Source: Mycobacteriaceae bacterium
GTDB lineage: Bacteria > Actinomycetota > Actinomycetes > Mycobacteriales > Mycobacteriaceae
Assembly (NCBI GenBank): GCA_019749805.1
Contig: JAIEPH010000013.1
Location: forward strand, 1-63,024
DNA length: 63,024 bases
Direction: 5' to 3'
Notes under the pieces: model-generated
What the model was told of the DNA's origin: nothing
What the model saw: only the letters and a program-made list of their open reading frames with translations
Databases searched by the model: none
Position numbers and translations under genes: made by a program
Shown: in pieces, positions 10,162 through 18,177 of the stretch
Numbering within the stretch: position 1 is the first letter of the stretch
Layout: each line of letters begins with the position of its first letter

Positions 10162-10386
10162 CTACCCGCCCGGCGTTTCGTCCTCGACCACCGACTGCTG
10201 TGAGGCGCGTCGTGCTCCGTCTCGGATCTCGAATACGTCGGTCGCGAAGCCGCCGATGGCGTTTGCAACGTCCTTGACTGCGGTGGTGATGATCGAGGCC
10301 ACATCGCCGACGGTTGCCGCGCCGGACTCGACGATCTCCTGTACGGCGTCCTTGCGGATCTCCGTCTTACTGAGTCGGTCCTCCAT
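10162..10386 (-). CDS. Small conserved hypothetical protein (74 aa)
   Basis: 74 residues, MEDRLSKTEIRKDAVQ..., predicted mostly helical, with a mildly hydrophobic middle (VGDVASIITTAVKDVANAIGG) that could be an amphipathic helix, and a polar tail. I do not recognise a family. It is first in the operon with mtnP (3-nt gap) and transcribed away from menA, so its promoter must lie in the 71-base region shared with menA. A longer in-frame start at 10446 would run through that region and is less likely. Confidence 0.7.
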   Translation of the reverse strand: MEDRLSKTEIRKDAVQEIVESGAATVGDVASIITTAVKDVANAIGGFATDVFEIRDGARRASQQSVVEDETPGG

Positions 10387-10457
10387 GAGCACAGTCTGCC
10401 ACGCGTACGGGCGCCGGACCCGAAGAGGAAAACAACGACCGTGCAAGACTGGCGCTC

Positions 10458-11327
10458 GTGGCCAGTTTCGCGCAGTGGGTGGAGGGCGCCCGGCCCAGAA
10501 CGCTGCCCAATGCCATCGCCCCGGTCATCGCCGGTACCGGCGCGGCGGCCTGGTTGCACGCGTGGTGCTGGTGGAAAGCTCTGCTGGCAATGGTCGTCGC
10601 GGTCGCGATGATCGTCGGGGTGAACTACGCCAACGACTACTCCGACGGTATCCGCGGGACCGACGATGTGCGGGCCGGGCCACTCAGGCTGGTGGGGTCG
10701 AAGGTCGCCACCCCGCGCTCGGTGCTGACCGCCGCGATCGTCAGCCTGACCATCGCGGCCCTCGCCGGACTCGCGCTCGCCTGGTTCAGCGCCCCGTGGC
10801 TGATCCTGATCGGCGGACTCTGTATCGCCGGTGCGTGGCTGTACACCGGCGGCTCGAAGCCGTACGGCTACCTCGGGCTGGGCGAGGTCGCGGTGTTCGT
10901 GTTCTTCGGTCTCGTCGCCGTACTCGGCACCCAGTACACCCAAGCGCTGCGAATCGACTGGGTCGGCGCGGCGATGGCCGTCGCGATGGGCGCGATGTCG
11001 TCGGCGGTGCTGGTGGCGAACAACCTGCGAGACATCCCGACCGACAAGGAATCCGGCAAGATCACGCTCGCCGTCCGGCTCGGCGACCCGCGCACGCGGC
11101 TGCTGTACCAGACGCTGCTGGCGGTGGCGTTCGCCCTGACGCTGGTGCTGATCCTCGCGACGCCGTGGGCCGCCGTCGGTCTGGTGGCACTCCCCCTGGC
11201 GGTGCGGGCCGCTTCTCCGGTGCGAAAAGGTTCCGGTGGCAAAGATCTGATCCCGGTCCTGCGCGATACCGGGCTGACCATGCTGGTCTGGTCGCTCGCG
11301 GTTTCAGCGGCGCTGTTTTTTGGTTGA
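10458..11327 (+). CDS. menA: 1,4-dihydroxy-2-naphthoate polyprenyltransferase
   Basis: 289 residues of the UbiA membrane prenyltransferase family, with about eight or nine membrane helices. The first Asp-rich motif [12 protein letters not shown] (about 54-65) and the second one [13 protein letters not shown] (about 194-206) bind the diphosphate through magnesium. MenA attaches the polyprenyl chain to dihydroxynaphthoate, the penultimate step of menaquinone synthesis, and menaquinone is the mycobacterial respiratory quinone. The gene starts at a GTG; an AAGACT hexamer 7 nt upstream could be a leaderless -10. It is divergent from the mtnP operon, as in M. tuberculosis. Confidence 0.95.
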   Translation: MASFAQWVEGARPRTLPNAIAPVIAGTGAAAWLHAWCWWKALLAMVVAVAMIVGVNYANDYSDGIRGTDDVRAGPLRLVGSKVATPRSVLTAAIVSLTIAALAGLALAWFSAPWLILIGGLCIAGAWLYTGGSKPYGYLGLGEVAVFVFFGLVAVLGTQYTQALRIDWVGAAMAVAMGAMSSAVLVANNLRDIPTDKESGKITLAVRLGDPRTRLLYQTLLAVAFALTLVLILATPWAAVGLVALPLAVRAASPVRKGSGGKDLIPVLRDTGLTMLVWSLAVSAALFFG

Positions 11328-11409
11328 TGTCGTCCGAACCGAGCCCCGAAGTGCTGCGATGGCTGAAGAGCTGATGCGGTGTCAACGCCGCGTCGATCGG
11401 AGGCACGTC

Positions 11410-11835
11410 ATGACGACGAGTCGAGCAGTACCCTCAGCGGTCATCTTGGCAATCGCCACAGTGGGGTTCGCCGGTCCGGCCGGGGCCGAGAATCCCCGCG
11501 ACCTCGACGGCACCTACATCTATTCCGACGGGGTCAGCACCCAACAATGGGTGGCCACCCCATGTGAACCCGTCTGCATCGACATCGTCGCCTCTCCCGG
11601 CGAGGGTAAGCCCGGCTTCAGCGGACAGGCAACGAACTTCCGAGGCTGGGTGCTGACCGTCGAGGGGCTGGCCGACGTCGTGAAGTGCCCCGACGGCACC
11701 ACGGCGACCGGCGGCAAGACCTTCCGGTGGTCCGACGACCTCACCGGCTATGGACATACGTTCTCGTCAACCGAGGCATGTGGCAAACCGCCGCAGCCGT
11801 ATGACCAGTTCACCTTCACGCTGACAAAGGTCTAG
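11410..11835 (+). CDS. Small secreted protein
   Basis: 141 residues with a Sec signal peptide (about 1-27; cleavage after the GPAGA of FAGPAGAENP). The mature part has four cysteines (CEPVC, one at KCPD and one at EACGK), probably two disulfides, and Trp-rich beta segments. Small exported proteins of this kind are common in mycobacteria; I do not recognise a function. GGAGG lies 7 nt before the ATG. A longer frame to 11320 would overlap menA and bury the signal peptide. Confidence 0.75.
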   Translation: MTTSRAVPSAVILAIATVGFAGPAGAENPRDLDGTYIYSDGVSTQQWVATPCEPVCIDIVASPGEGKPGFSGQATNFRGWVLTVEGLADVVKCPDGTTATGGKTFRWSDDLTGYGHTFSSTEACGKPPQPYDQFTFTLTKV

Positions 11836-11840
11836 CCCTG

Positions 11841-11893
11841 GCGATTTCGGTGCGCTAACAGTCGCTGAGCGATCGTATGCGCACCGAAATCGC
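11841..11893. terminator. Perfect 15-bp inverted repeat between convergent genes
   Basis: GCGATTTCGGTGCGC (11841-11855) is the exact complement of GCGCACCGAAATCGC (11879-11893). The 23-nt loop contains a second small palindrome, TCGCTGAGCGA (11862-11872). It fills the gap between the stops at 11835 and 11896, so it can act as a two-way terminator. There is no U tail, as is usual in mycobacteria. The form suggests a repeat-type palindrome. Confidence 0.75.
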
Positions 11894-11895
11894 AA

Positions 11896-13002
11896 CTAGC
11901 TGACGCTCGTCGGCGCTTCCGTCACCTTCACCAGTGCCACCTCGGGCCGGGCCGGAACCGCATCGGCCAGGAACCATCGGAACGCGAGATTGCCACGCGG
12001 ATAGTCAAGTGTGGTAATCGAATTCGGATGTTTGGTCATCCCCCGTGAGATGACGACGGTCACCGAACCATCGGCGTTGGGGACCGCCGAGTAGCCGTTG
12101 ACCGAGCTGCGCGCGTCGGCGACACCCGGCGTCGCCATGAACTGATTCCACACCACCAGGTTCCAGAATCGGCACCGCGGCGGGCGGTGGGTGACGACGA
12201 GCGCTTCGTCCTCTTCGAGTACGAAACTGCCGTAGGCGTAGCAGGCGTCGCGCGCCGACCAGCCGAAATTCGAATCGGGTACCTGATACGGATCAGCGAA
12301 TTCATTTGCGGCCGTGGCAATCTCGTGTCCCAGGGTGTGTTGCTGCTCGCTGCGCACACCCACCGCCAGCGGCAGGATCGCGAACATCGTGCGCAACCAG
12401 GCCGCACTGGAGCGCAGCGCGGCCGCCGTCTCTGCGTCGCCATGCCGGAATGGATCGGGTTTGTCGAGCGTTTCGATCTGCCACTTCACCGGGCGCCCGG
12501 TTTGCGGATTGCCCTGGTAGTCACGTGTCATCAGCACCGCCGCGTCAGGCGTCGGACCGAAGTCGAAGGAGAAGTTGCCGTCGGCATCGATGTCCAGGTC
12601 GTCGTCGCGAAGGATGGCCACGATCCGGTCGGACCACGCACCCGGCGACGGCTCGTTGTAGGCCGTCACCGAGAAGTAGATGCTGTCGCCCTTGTTTCCG
12701 CTGATCCGGTAGCGCCGATTCGGATCGACCGGGCACATGAAGTAGTAGGCGTCGGTATTGTCGCCACCCCACCGGCGGTCGGGCCGAAACGGCGAGTTGA
12801 CCTCCACCCACAGCGGCCGGCTGGGGTCGGCGAACAGGTACGTGTCGAACGCGACGCCGAGGGTGGTCGCGAGCATGCGGTAGCCGTCGGCGATATGGCG
12901 ATCATCGGTCACCGCGCGATCACCTTCGAGGAAGGTGCGGTCAAGGCCGCCAAGGGTTTCCAGAAGCTCGCGCCAAGCCGCCGTGGATTCGTGTTCGGTC
13001 AT
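11896..13002 (-). CDS. DUF1214 domain protein
   Basis: 368 residues. The C-terminal part (about 250-365) carries the DUF1214 pattern: FWNLVVWNQFM, SSVNGYSAVPNADGSVTVVIS and a final FRWFLADA segment. The N-terminal half contains WVEVNSPFRPDRRWGGDN and RRYRISGNKGDSIYFS. The fold is beta-rich and the function unknown. It starts at an ATG overlapping the stop of the TetR gene by 4 nt, so the two form one operon and this protein is a probable target of that regulator. Confidence 0.85.
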   Translation of the reverse strand: MTEHESTAAWRELLETLGGLDRTFLEGDRAVTDDRHIADGYRMLATTLGVAFDTYLFADPSRPLWVEVNSPFRPDRRWGGDNTDAYYFMCPVDPNRRYRISGNKGDSIYFSVTAYNEPSPGAWSDRIVAILRDDDLDIDADGNFSFDFGPTPDAAVLMTRDYQGNPQTGRPVKWQIETLDKPDPFRHGDAETAAALRSSAAWLRTMFAILPLAVGVRSEQQHTLGHEIATAANEFADPYQVPDSNFGWSARDACYAYGSFVLEEDEALVVTHRPPRCRFWNLVVWNQFMATPGVADARSSVNGYSAVPNADGSVTVVISRGMTKHPNSITTLDYPRGNLAFRWFLADAVPARPEVALVKVTEAPTSVS

Positions 13003-13574
13003 GCGCTGATCCCTCTCGCGATGAACTCGGCGGTGCGGTCCATCCAGGCCTCGTCGAGTGTTTCGGGGTGCGTGATGAGAGCGAGGAAGATGATGCCGGC
13101 GAGCGCGTCGATCACGTCGGCGGGACGGACCTCGTCGCGAACCTCACCGCGCTTGCGGGCCGTCTCGAGCCAGTCGTCCAGACCGTGGGACAGCACGTCG
13201 ACGAACCGCTCGAGCAGCGCGGCATGCAGCGTCGAGTCGACGGCCATCTCCGCCACCAGCCCGGGCAGTGCTGCCAGCGCCGCCGGGGTGGTCAGGATCG
13301 CGAACGTCCGAGCCATCATCTCGCGCACGTCACCGAGCGTGCTTCCCGTCGAAGGTAACTCGGTGTATTCGGTGACCGGGAACACCGCCTCATGCACGAG
13401 GTGCGCCTTGCTGGGCCACCGCCGATAGATCGCCGGCTTGCTGGTGCCCGCGCGTTTCGCGATCGCATCCACCGACAGCGACGCGTAATCGGTCTCGCCG
13501 AGCAACTCGGCCGTCGCATCAAGAACCGCGCTGTCGATCCGGGGATCGCGCGGTCGACCAATTTCCACCATCAT
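12999..13574 (-). CDS. TetR family transcriptional regulator
   Basis: 191 residues. The N-terminal helix-turn-helix is clear: AVLDATAELLGETDYASLSVDAIAKR, then AGTSKPAIYRRWPSK (about 15-60). The C-terminal ligand/dimer domain is typical of the family. I start it at the ATG at 13574 (a second ATG follows at 13571). It is in one operon with the DUF1214 gene and divergent from a sulfotransferase, only 27 nt away. An imperfect palindrome fills that gap, so it probably represses both sides, released by an unknown ligand. Confidence 0.9.
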   Translation of the reverse strand: MMVEIGRPRDPRIDSAVLDATAELLGETDYASLSVDAIAKRAGTSKPAIYRRWPSKAHLVHEAVFPVTEYTELPSTGSTLGDVREMMARTFAILTTPAALAALPGLVAEMAVDSTLHAALLERFVDVLSHGLDDWLETARKRGEVRDEVRPADVIDALAGIIFLALITHPETLDEAWMDRTAEFIARGISA

Positions 13575-13579
13575 TATGG

Positions 13580-13599
13580 AACTGACAGTAACATAAGTT
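13580..13599. promoter_or_regulatory. Candidate TetR operator with overlapping leaderless promoter
   Basis: AACTGACAGTAACATAAGTT is an imperfect palindrome (pattern AACT.A....TA....T.AGTT) between the two divergent starts. On the plus strand TAACAT (13589-13594) is a -10 exactly 7 nt before the GTG at 13602, which has no ribosome binding site. On the minus strand TATGTT (13590-13595 complement) could serve the TetR gene. A bound regulator would cover both. Confidence 0.6.
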
Positions 13600-13601
13600 G
13601 C

Positions 13602-14885
13602 GTGACCGATGCCCACTCAGCGCAGCCCACAGTGCACCTCGACGACCTCGCCGAACCACGCTTCTCACCCGAGGCCGAACCGATTCGCGAGATGATGGGG
13701 GCAATGGCGGCGGATTGCCCCCTGGACGCCGATGTACTGCACACCAAGGCCGCCGCCGAAACCGGACTCCACGATTTCGGCGCCGACGATTACCGCGAAC
13801 GACTCGATGTGTTTCTGGCAGCGCTGCAAGACATTCCGGGCATGCATGACGCGGGCATCGTCAACTTCCACGCCCAGTTGTTGCAGTGGCTGAAGAACAG
13901 ACTACTGCTCACCGACCTGTTGACCCGCCATCCCGAGATCCACGACATCGAGCTTGCTCCGCCGGTCGTGATCGCCGGACTACCCCGCACCGGAACCACC
14001 CATCTGCACAACCTCCTCGGCGCGGCTACGGTCAATACTCCGTCCGGCCGGCCGGAGGCGACGTTTCGCACCATCCCCTACTGGGAGAGCAACGAGCCGT
14101 TCCCCCTACCGTCGGAGGCGGGCATCGAGCCGGATCCCCGCCGGACGCGAATGGATGTCGCAGTCGAGGTGATGAACATCGTGATGCCGCACTTCGCGCT
14201 GATGCACGAGATGACCACTGACCATGTGCACGAAGAGATTCAGCTGCTCGCCAACGACTTCTCGACGATGCTTTTCGAGACCCTCGGTCATGTGCCGGCA
14301 TGGCGCGACTATTACCTGTCCCACGATCAGACGTCGCACTACGAATACCTCGCCGTCCAGCTGAAGGCGCTGCAGTTCCTCCGCGGCGGACGGCGCTGGC
14401 TGCTCAAGTCCCCGCAACACCTGGAGCAGCTGCCGGTCCTGAACGCCGTCTTCCCAGGGGTGATCGTCGTGTTCACTCATCGCGATCCGGTGCCCGTTGT
14501 GCTCTCCATGCTCGCGATGCTGACCTACAGCGCCCGCATGCACTGCTATCCGGTGCCGGTGCGCGAGATTGCGGCGACGTGGATCGATCGTCTCGAGCTG
14601 ATGCTCAATGCGTTGGTTCGCGACCGTGCCGTCGTGGGGCCGCAACGTTCGGTCGACGTCCGCTTCGACGACTTCATGGCCGACGAGATGGGCGTCGTCG
14701 AACGGATTTACGACCTGGCGGGAGAGCCGTTGGCCGACGATGCACGGAGCTCGATCCAGGACTACCTCGCCGGACACCAGCGTGGCCGGCTCGGCCGGAT
14801 CGCTACGTCAGCCGAGATGTTCGGGCTCGACGAGAGCGACATGCGGGCCCGGTTCAGCCCGTATGCCGAACGCTTTCTGACGTGA
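13602..14885 (+). CDS. Sulfotransferase family protein
   Basis: 427 residues of the P-loop sulfotransferase family that uses PAPS. AGLPRTGTTHLHNLL (about 125-139) is the 5'-phosphosulfate loop, and VVFTHRDPVPVVLSML (about 290-305) holds the Arg/Ser of the 3'-phosphate site. Mycobacteria have many such proteins, including those that sulfate trehalose and other lipids; no acceptor can be named here. The GTG start follows a -10 element at leaderless distance. The gene shares its promoter region with the TetR-DUF1214 operon. Confidence 0.88.
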   Translation: MTDAHSAQPTVHLDDLAEPRFSPEAEPIREMMGAMAADCPLDADVLHTKAAAETGLHDFGADDYRERLDVFLAALQDIPGMHDAGIVNFHAQLLQWLKNRLLLTDLLTRHPEIHDIELAPPVVIAGLPRTGTTHLHNLLGAATVNTPSGRPEATFRTIPYWESNEPFPLPSEAGIEPDPRRTRMDVAVEVMNIVMPHFALMHEMTTDHVHEEIQLLANDFSTMLFETLGHVPAWRDYYLSHDQTSHYEYLAVQLKALQFLRGGRRWLLKSPQHLEQLPVLNAVFPGVIVVFTHRDPVPVVLSMLAMLTYSARMHCYPVPVREIAATWIDRLELMLNALVRDRAVVGPQRSVDVRFDDFMADEMGVVERIYDLAGEPLADDARSSIQDYLAGHQRGRLGRIATSAEMFGLDESDMRARFSPYAERFLT

Positions 14886-14897
14886 CGGGCCCGAAGG

Positions 14898-15263
14898 TCA
14901 ACCTGTCGAGGTTCCCGTCCAGTACTCGACCACTCGGCCGTCGGCGATCCTGAGAATGTCGTTGCCCGTGAATCGCTTCGGACCGTCCGGCGTGGCGCCC
15001 GTCCCGATCCAGCGAGCCGCCATCAGGTCGCCTTCGACGAACGGTTCCACCTCGATGAGGAATTGCAGATCGGTCAGCATCGACCTCGTCTTGTCGACCA
15101 TCGCGTTCAACTCATCGGGCCCGTGGACCTCATGGTCTGGCCAATGCCCGACGAAATCTTCCGACACCAGGTCATTCGCCACTGGCTTGCCCGCCCACAG
15201 TTCGCCCATCCAGCGCCCGTAAAGCTCCTTCGCGGAGATCACGCACTCGTTCATAGAAGACAT
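14898..15263 (-). CDS. SnoaL-like (NTF2 fold) protein
   Basis: 121 residues with the cone-like NTF2/SnoaL fold: DLVSEDFVGHWPDHEVHGPDE, then VEPFVEGDLMAARWIGTGATPDG and ILRIADGRVVEYWTG. These features are typical of ester-cyclase-like or SnoaL-like proteins, many of which are enzymes on small hydrophobic substrates. No partner gene is evident; it faces the sulfotransferase end to end with 12 nt between stops. Start choice between the first ATG and the one three codons later is open. Confidence 0.82.
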   Translation of the reverse strand: MSSMNECVISAKELYGRWMGELWAGKPVANDLVSEDFVGHWPDHEVHGPDELNAMVDKTRSMLTDLQFLIEVEPFVEGDLMAARWIGTGATPDGPKRFTGNDILRIADGRVVEYWTGTSTG

Positions 15264-15409
15264 GTGGATTTACTACCCCGTCAACCGCAAAAATAAGCCC
15301 GAAGTTCAGGAAGTGCCGGCATCCCGCGACGGCCCGGCCCCCAGCTGTTCTCCGCCACCCCGACCCAGGAATGCCTGCTAGCTGCATTGTGCCGGCGCAC
15401 TCCTGGTCC

Positions 15410-15478
15410 GACGTGCTGCTGCGCGAAGGTTTGGCCAGTCTCTTGGATCGATCGGGCTTGCAGGTCGTCGGTCAGGCC
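15410..15478 (+). pseudogene. Remnant of a LuxR-type response regulator receiver domain
   Basis: The plus strand reads DVLLREGLASLLDRSG followed by LQVVGQA. This is the start of a NarL/LuxR-family receiver domain, where D(S/H)xLLREGLxxLLxxxGxxVVGxA is the norm. Upstream residues no longer match the usual beta-1/DD pocket, and the similarity stops at 15478, inside the 3' end of the aminotransferase on the other strand. Only about 23 codons survive, so this is a decayed leftover. The remaining sequence 15264-15409 shows nothing I recognise. Confidence 0.65.
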
Positions 15479-16512
15479 GCCACCCGTAGCGCATCGACCA
15501 ACCGGTCCAGGTCGTTCTCGTTGTTGTAGAGATGAAAACCCACCCGAATCGCGCCGGCGCGCACAGACGCGCGGATACCGACCCGCTGAATGGCCTCGGC
15601 CGCACCCTCGATAGGCAGAGAGACGATCGCCGATTCATGGGGCGGCAGGTCCAGTTCGGTGCGCAGCCGGTTGGCGAGCCCCCGACAGTGCGACTGCACG
15701 GCGTCGCCGTCTAGCGAGGCCAGCCACGGCATCGCGAGCCCGGCGCCCAGGACGCTGAACCACGCGGGCGACAGGTCGAACCGGCGAGCATCCTCTGCCA
15801 ACCGGAGCGGCAGCCCGTATATCGTCTGCCAGGGGTCAACGCCGGCGTACCAATTGGCAGCGTGCGGCGTCATCGCACGACTAACTCTGTCGCTCAACGA
15901 AAACCACGACGTACCCCGAGGCGACAGCAGCCACTTGTACACCGCCGCGACGGTGACGTCGACCCAGTCCAGCTCGACGCGCTTCCATCCGAGCGCCTGC
16001 GTGATGTCGATGATTGTCAGCGTCTCGGTGCCGGCGACGTGGCTGCGCAGCGCATCGATGTCGAGCACCACACCGGTTGCCGACTGCACCAGGCTCACGG
16101 CAACGACATCGAAATCGGCTGCTGCCGTAGCTAGTTCGTCGAGGGGCAGCTCGGTGACGGTGACCCCGCGCCGCGCCTGGGCGGCGAACGGAAATGTGGT
16201 GCTGGTGAACTCACCCGGCAGCGTGAGGACACGCGCACCGTCGGGGATGGCCGCAGCCACCAGCCCCAGCGCCGAGGAGACGGTGCTGCCCATCGCCACC
16301 GAGCCGACGGGAAGGCCCGCCAGCGCGGCGTAGCCTTCGCGCCCGGCGGCGACGTGGGCGTCGAACGAGGGGACGTCCATCGTCCCGTTCTGCCACTTGC
16401 CGATGCAGTCCAGCAACGCGTCCACGAGGAACTGCGGCGGTAGGCCATAGGTGGGTGAGTTGAGAAATCCATCGGCGCCGAGGAATTCGGCGCCGAATGC
16501 TTCCCGCGTCAT
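15472..16512 (-). CDS. PLP-dependent aminotransferase, class V (cysteine desulfurase/kynureninase-like)
   Basis: 346 residues of the class V fold-type I family. The PLP lysine is in AVYKWLLSPRGTSWF (about 190-204), preceded by LTIIDITQALGW with the conserved Asp/Gln that holds the cofactor. Candidates include isopenicillin-N-epimerase-like or desulfurase-like activity; no cysteine-bearing mobile loop typical of SufS/IscS is obvious, so I do not call it a desulfurase. The start overlaps the stop of the DUF4229 gene by 4 nt (ATGA). Its stop lies just inside a response-regulator remnant, so its C-terminus may have been set by a rearrangement. Confidence 0.85.
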   Translation of the reverse strand: MTREAFGAEFLGADGFLNSPTYGLPPQFLVDALLDCIGKWQNGTMDVPSFDAHVAAGREGYAALAGLPVGSVAMGSTVSSALGLVAAAIPDGARVLTLPGEFTSTTFPFAAQARRGVTVTELPLDELATAAADFDVVAVSLVQSATGVVLDIDALRSHVAGTETLTIIDITQALGWKRVELDWVDVTVAAVYKWLLSPRGTSWFSLSDRVSRAMTPHAANWYAGVDPWQTIYGLPLRLAEDARRFDLSPAWFSVLGAGLAMPWLASLDGDAVQSHCRGLANRLRTELDLPPHESAIVSLPIEGAAEAIQRVGIRASVRAGAIRVGFHLYNNENDLDRLVDALRVAA

Positions 16513-16817
16513 GGCGTGGGAGGCTCGTCGCCACGAAGTCTGGCCTGCAGTTGCTCGCGGTCCTTGCGACGCCGTTCGTCGAGTAGCGCGATGCTGGCGG
16601 TGGCGCGACGGCGCAGGGGGGCGAACATCCAGATGCCCAGAGGCAACGCGATCACCATGGCGAACAGAAGCGCCACCACGAGCGGAAACTCGCGCACCCC
16701 GAGCACGTGGGCCGCTCCGACGATCACCGCGGTCAGCGCGACGACGAGAAGTAACCGGGCCAGCACGTAAAGCACCAGGTCTGCGACGAGGCGAGATCCC
16801 GGCCGACTATCAGACAC
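16509..16817 (-). CDS. DUF4229 small membrane protein
   Basis: 102 residues with two hydrophobic segments (about 14-40 and 44-66) and a charged cytoplasmic tail, RRRKDREQLQARLRG. It matches the DUF4229 family of actinobacterial membrane proteins (Rv0531 in M. tuberculosis). Function is unknown. It starts with a GTG and is divergent from the 51-residue gene. Its stop is coupled to the aminotransferase start. Confidence 0.82.
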   Translation of the reverse strand: MSDSRPGSRLVADLVLYVLARLLLVVALTAVIVGAAHVLGVREFPLVVALLFAMVIALPLGIWMFAPLRRRATASIALLDERRRKDREQLQARLRGDEPPTP

Positions 16818-16865
16818 CGCCCGAGCCTACCGACGACGCGTATATTCGGAGCAAGGAGGTTTGTT

Positions 16866-17021
16866 GTGGTTTACCTGTTCGCGATTCTCGTCTTGGCCGC
16901 CCTGGTCTATTTGGGCTACCGGCTGATGCGCGCGAACGCGACTCCGCGGACCCGCACCATCGGCCCGGACGACGATCCCGACTTCCTGCGCCGACTCGGC
17001 CCTGAGAACAAACCGCGGTAG
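16866..17021 (+). CDS. 51-residue single-pass membrane protein
   Basis: A short gene starting at GTG after a strong AAGGAGG (16853-16859, 6-nt spacing). The product is MVYLFAILVLAALVYLGYRL, then a hydrophilic tail of about 31 residues, TPRTRTIGPDDDPDFLRRLGPENKPR near its end. One membrane helix covers residues 3-20, with the acidic tail probably in the cytoplasm. It lies where M. tuberculosis has the small gene Rv0530A, which I take as its ortholog. The perfect ribosome binding site and good codon use support it. It converges on the MinD-like gene. Confidence 0.8.
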   Translation: MVYLFAILVLAALVYLGYRLMRANATPRTRTIGPDDDPDFLRRLGPENKPR

Positions 17022-17034
17022 CCGGCCTTCCGGC
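17021..17034. terminator. Hairpin at a convergent gene end
   Basis: GCCGGCCTTCCGGC forms a 5-bp GC stem with a CCTT loop, beginning at the last base of the stop of the 51-residue gene and 2 nt from the stop of the MinD-like gene. The same core, read on the other strand, occurs at 41223-41236 and 52181-52194. Confidence 0.55.
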
Positions 17035-17035
17035 A

Positions 17036-18163
17036 TCAGGCCGGGTCGCGCCGCGCACCCGGGAAGCCCGATGCCACCACTGCCGCCAATTCCAGCAGCG
17101 CCTCCCGTGTCTCGGGCTTCAGTCGTTCGAGGCTGATTTCGGCGCCCTCTTCGAGGTGCGGGTCGAACGGCACCTGCAAGACGGCCCGGCAGCGCCGGGT
17201 GAAGTGATCGACGACCTTGTTCATGTCGACCTTGCCGGAGCGCGGCCGCACGGCGTTGATGACCGCGATCGAATCGCGCACCAGATCTTCGTGCCCGTGG
17301 GCGTCCAACCAGTCGAGTGTCGCCGACGCGCTGCGGGCGCCGTCGACCGATCCGGAGCTGATGACGATCAACGCATCCGCTTTGGCCAGCACCGCCGCCA
17401 TCGCTGAATGCATCAGGCCCGTGCCGCAGTCGGTGAGCACCAGGCTGTAGAACCGCTCGAGGACCTCGAGGGTGCGGGTGTAATCGTCGGAGCTGAACGC
17501 CTCCGACACCGCGGGGTCGCTCTCCGACGCCAGCACCTCCAGCCGGCTCGCGCCCTGCGAGGTGTACGCGCGCACGTCGCTGTAAGCCTCGATCCCCTCG
17601 GCGTCGCGCAATAGGTGACGGACCGTCGCCGGCGTCTCCAGCGGAACCTTCTGGCTCAACGTGCCGCGGTCGGGGTTCGCATCGACGGCGATGACGCGGT
17701 CGCCGCGGACAGACGCCAGCGTGGCACCGAGCGTCGCGGTGACGGTGGTCTTGCCGACCCCACCCTTGAGCGACAGGACGGCGATGCGGTGGCAGCCGCG
17801 CAACGGCTGCTGCGCCTGCGCGATCAGGGCGTCACGGTGGATCACCTTCGGACTCTCGCCGACGTTGATCAACTTGAACGACGCCAGATACAGCCATTTG
17901 CGCCAGCCCGCCGAAGGGACCCGCTTGGGCTGTCCGAGCAGCGCCACCGTGGACAGATCCAGATACGGCGGCGGATCCTGGGCCGGCGGTGGGGGCGCGG
18001 CCTGCGGTGGCGGTGTCTGCGTAATCATCAGCGGCAACCCGGTGGGTGGCGTCGGGGCGGTCCAGTCCTGCGGCACGTCCTCCGCCGGGTTCGTGAACCG
18101 ATCCTGGCCACGAAATCCCGTTGAGCCAGCAGAGCTTCTAGGTGCGCTAGCGTCCGTATCCAG
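17036..18163 (-). CDS. MinD/ParA-like ATPase (Rv0530-like)
   Basis: About 375 residues. After a disordered Pro-rich N-terminus (PPPQAAPPPPAQDPPP), the ATPase has a deviant Walker A, SLKGGVGKTTVTATLG, IAVDANPDRGTLSQ as switch region, and LTDCGTGLMH. This layout resembles the accessory ATPases of ESX loci and Rv0530 of M. tuberculosis. It is the last gene of the hemL-cytochrome c operon, with no known link to heme. The start is unclear: a GAAGGGGA site precedes a CTG at 18163; the only standard starts are a GTG at 18274, which would overlap ccsB by 97 nt, and a GTG at 18076. I give the CTG version as the best fit to the ribosome site. Confidence 0.85.
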   Translation of the reverse strand: MDTDASAPRSSAGSTGFRGQDRFTNPAEDVPQDWTAPTPPTGLPLMITQTPPPQAAPPPPAQDPPPYLDLSTVALLGQPKRVPSAGWRKWLYLASFKLINVGESPKVIHRDALIAQAQQPLRGCHRIAVLSLKGGVGKTTVTATLGATLASVRGDRVIAVDANPDRGTLSQKVPLETPATVRHLLRDAEGIEAYSDVRAYTSQGASRLEVLASESDPAVSEAFSSDDYTRTLEVLERFYSLVLTDCGTGLMHSAMAAVLAKADALIVISSGSVDGARSASATLDWLDAHGHEDLVRDSIAVINAVRPRSGKVDMNKVVDHFTRRCRAVLQVPFDPHLEEGAEISLERLKPETREALLELAAVVASGFPGARRDPA

Positions 18164-18177
18164 CTTCTTGTCCCCTT

